DNA of 64,000 bases from Nocardioides acrostichi (GTDB taxonomy: Bacteria > Actinomycetota > Actinomycetes > Propionibacteriales > Nocardioidaceae). The position numbers and the translations under genes were made by a program. Positions 63,741 to 64,000 of the stretch are shown piece by piece. The stretch's first letter is position 1. Every line of letters starts with the position of its first letter. Location: contig NZ_JADIVZ010000001.1 in NCBI RefSeq assembly GCF_015319165.1, positions 496,001 through 560,000 on the forward strand, read 5' to 3'. The notes beneath the pieces were generated by a model that worked only from the letters and a program-made list of their open reading frames with translations, did not search any database and was not told where the DNA came from.

Positions 63741-64000
63741 ATGCGCCACCAGCCCCTGCCGGCCGTCCGAGCCGTCGAGGACCGGCTCTTCCGCGCGCTC
63801 GCGGTGCTGCGCCTGGTGGTGCTGCTCAACGCCGTGCTGCTCAACGCCTACCGGGCCGGCAACTTCCAGCACCCGACGGCGGGTGCCGTCACGATCACGG
63901 CGATGTGTGCGTGGTCCCTGCTGGTGACCTGGATCTACTCCGACGCCTCTCGCCGTACCCTGCCCGTGCTGGTGGTCGACCTCGCGCTCGCGGTGGTCTC
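63741..64000 (+). CDS. MacS-family sensor histidine kinase, N-terminal part
   Basis: Only the first ~86 residues are inside the window, and the frame stays open to the last base. The beginning (VEDRLFRALAVLRLVVLLNAVLL in parts, then AYRAGNFQHP) and two or more membrane helices match the N-terminus of MacS, the kinase of the MacRS pair in Streptomyces, which lies near plsC and glucokinase. ATG 63741 is taken as start; TTG 63723, which overlaps the plsC stop, is in frame and possible. The kinase core lies beyond the window, so the call rests on similarity and context. Confidence 0.7.
   Translation, partial: MRHQPLPAVRAVEDRLFRALAVLRLVVLLNAVLLNAYRAGNFQHPTAGAVTITAMCAWSLLVTWIYSDASRRTLPVLVVDLALAVV

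Overview
The window is a stretch of a high-GC Gram-positive chromosome, almost certainly an actinobacterium. The evidence is the cytochrome bcc-aa3 genes (qcrCAB, ctaC/D/E/F), an adoK gene very like mycobacterial adenosine kinase, small actinobacteria-type proteins (DUF6458, DUF3043, PspAB, DUF5304), many GTG/TTG starts and the gene order. Blocks match M. tuberculosis (ribF-rpsO-pnp-pepR-dapB; glycerate kinase-erpA-adoK-ctaC; ctaE-qcrCAB-trpD-DEDDh/GIY-YIG-NlpC/P60) and Streptomyces (fadD-SRPBCC-arsA-DUF5304-glucokinase-plsC-macS). A member of Propionibacteriales/Nocardioidaceae is my best guess, from general resemblance only. There is no rRNA, tRNA, IS element, prophage or CRISPR array; this is core chromosome.

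Layout. 1-8.7 kb: end of ribF, a membrane protein, a DUF6458 protein, an orphan molybdopterin oxidoreductase (minus strand), rpsO, pnp with a structured leader, and an M16 peptidase. 8.8-14.7 kb: methyltransferase, dapB, secreted thermolysin-type protease, small membrane protein, GNAT enzyme, aldo/keto reductase, DUF3043 protein. 14.9-18.6 kb: envelope-stress operon pspA-htpX-pspAB, then a GAF histidine kinase. 18.6-25.7 kb: nadA, GNAT enzyme, glycerate kinase, erpA, adoK, a lipoprotein, and a tusA-like gene overlapping an aberrant cysteine desulfurase homologue. 25.8-36.7 kb: terminal respiratory supercomplex (ctaC-D-F on plus; ctaE-qcrC-A-B on minus), an L,D-transpeptidase, and ctaG with a pseudo-receiver gene. 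36.8-45.5 kb: trpD, a stand-alone Lrp ligand-binding domain, the exonuclease/GIY-YIG protein, a NYN protein, a polytopic membrane protein, a Cys-rich small protein, an NlpC/P60 hydrolase and a membrane-anchored metalloprotease. 45.5-54.8 kb: a minus-strand Tad/Flp pilus operon, cpaB-cpaE-cpaF-(VWA-tadB)-tadC-histidine kinase-response regulator-flp-flp. 55-64 kb: fadD, SRPBCC, ArsA-like ATPase, DUF5304, two tandem ROK sugar kinases, a membrane protein, an esterase, plsC, and the start of a MacS-type kinase.

Most unusual: (i) two related families of 22-bp tandem repeats placed immediately downstream of stop codons at three loci, sometimes facing each other between convergent genes, plus a 16-bp perfect array; (ii) a cysteine desulfurase homologue with no lysine at all, so it cannot hold PLP as an internal aldimine, although its catalytic-loop Cys is kept and it overlaps a TusA-like gene; (iii) a VWA domain fused to TadB in a pilus operon with its own two-component system; (iv) a recurrent -10-like hexamer ending 6-8 nt before the start codon of about sixteen first genes, pointing to widespread leaderless transcription. 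This last pattern was used to choose several starts.
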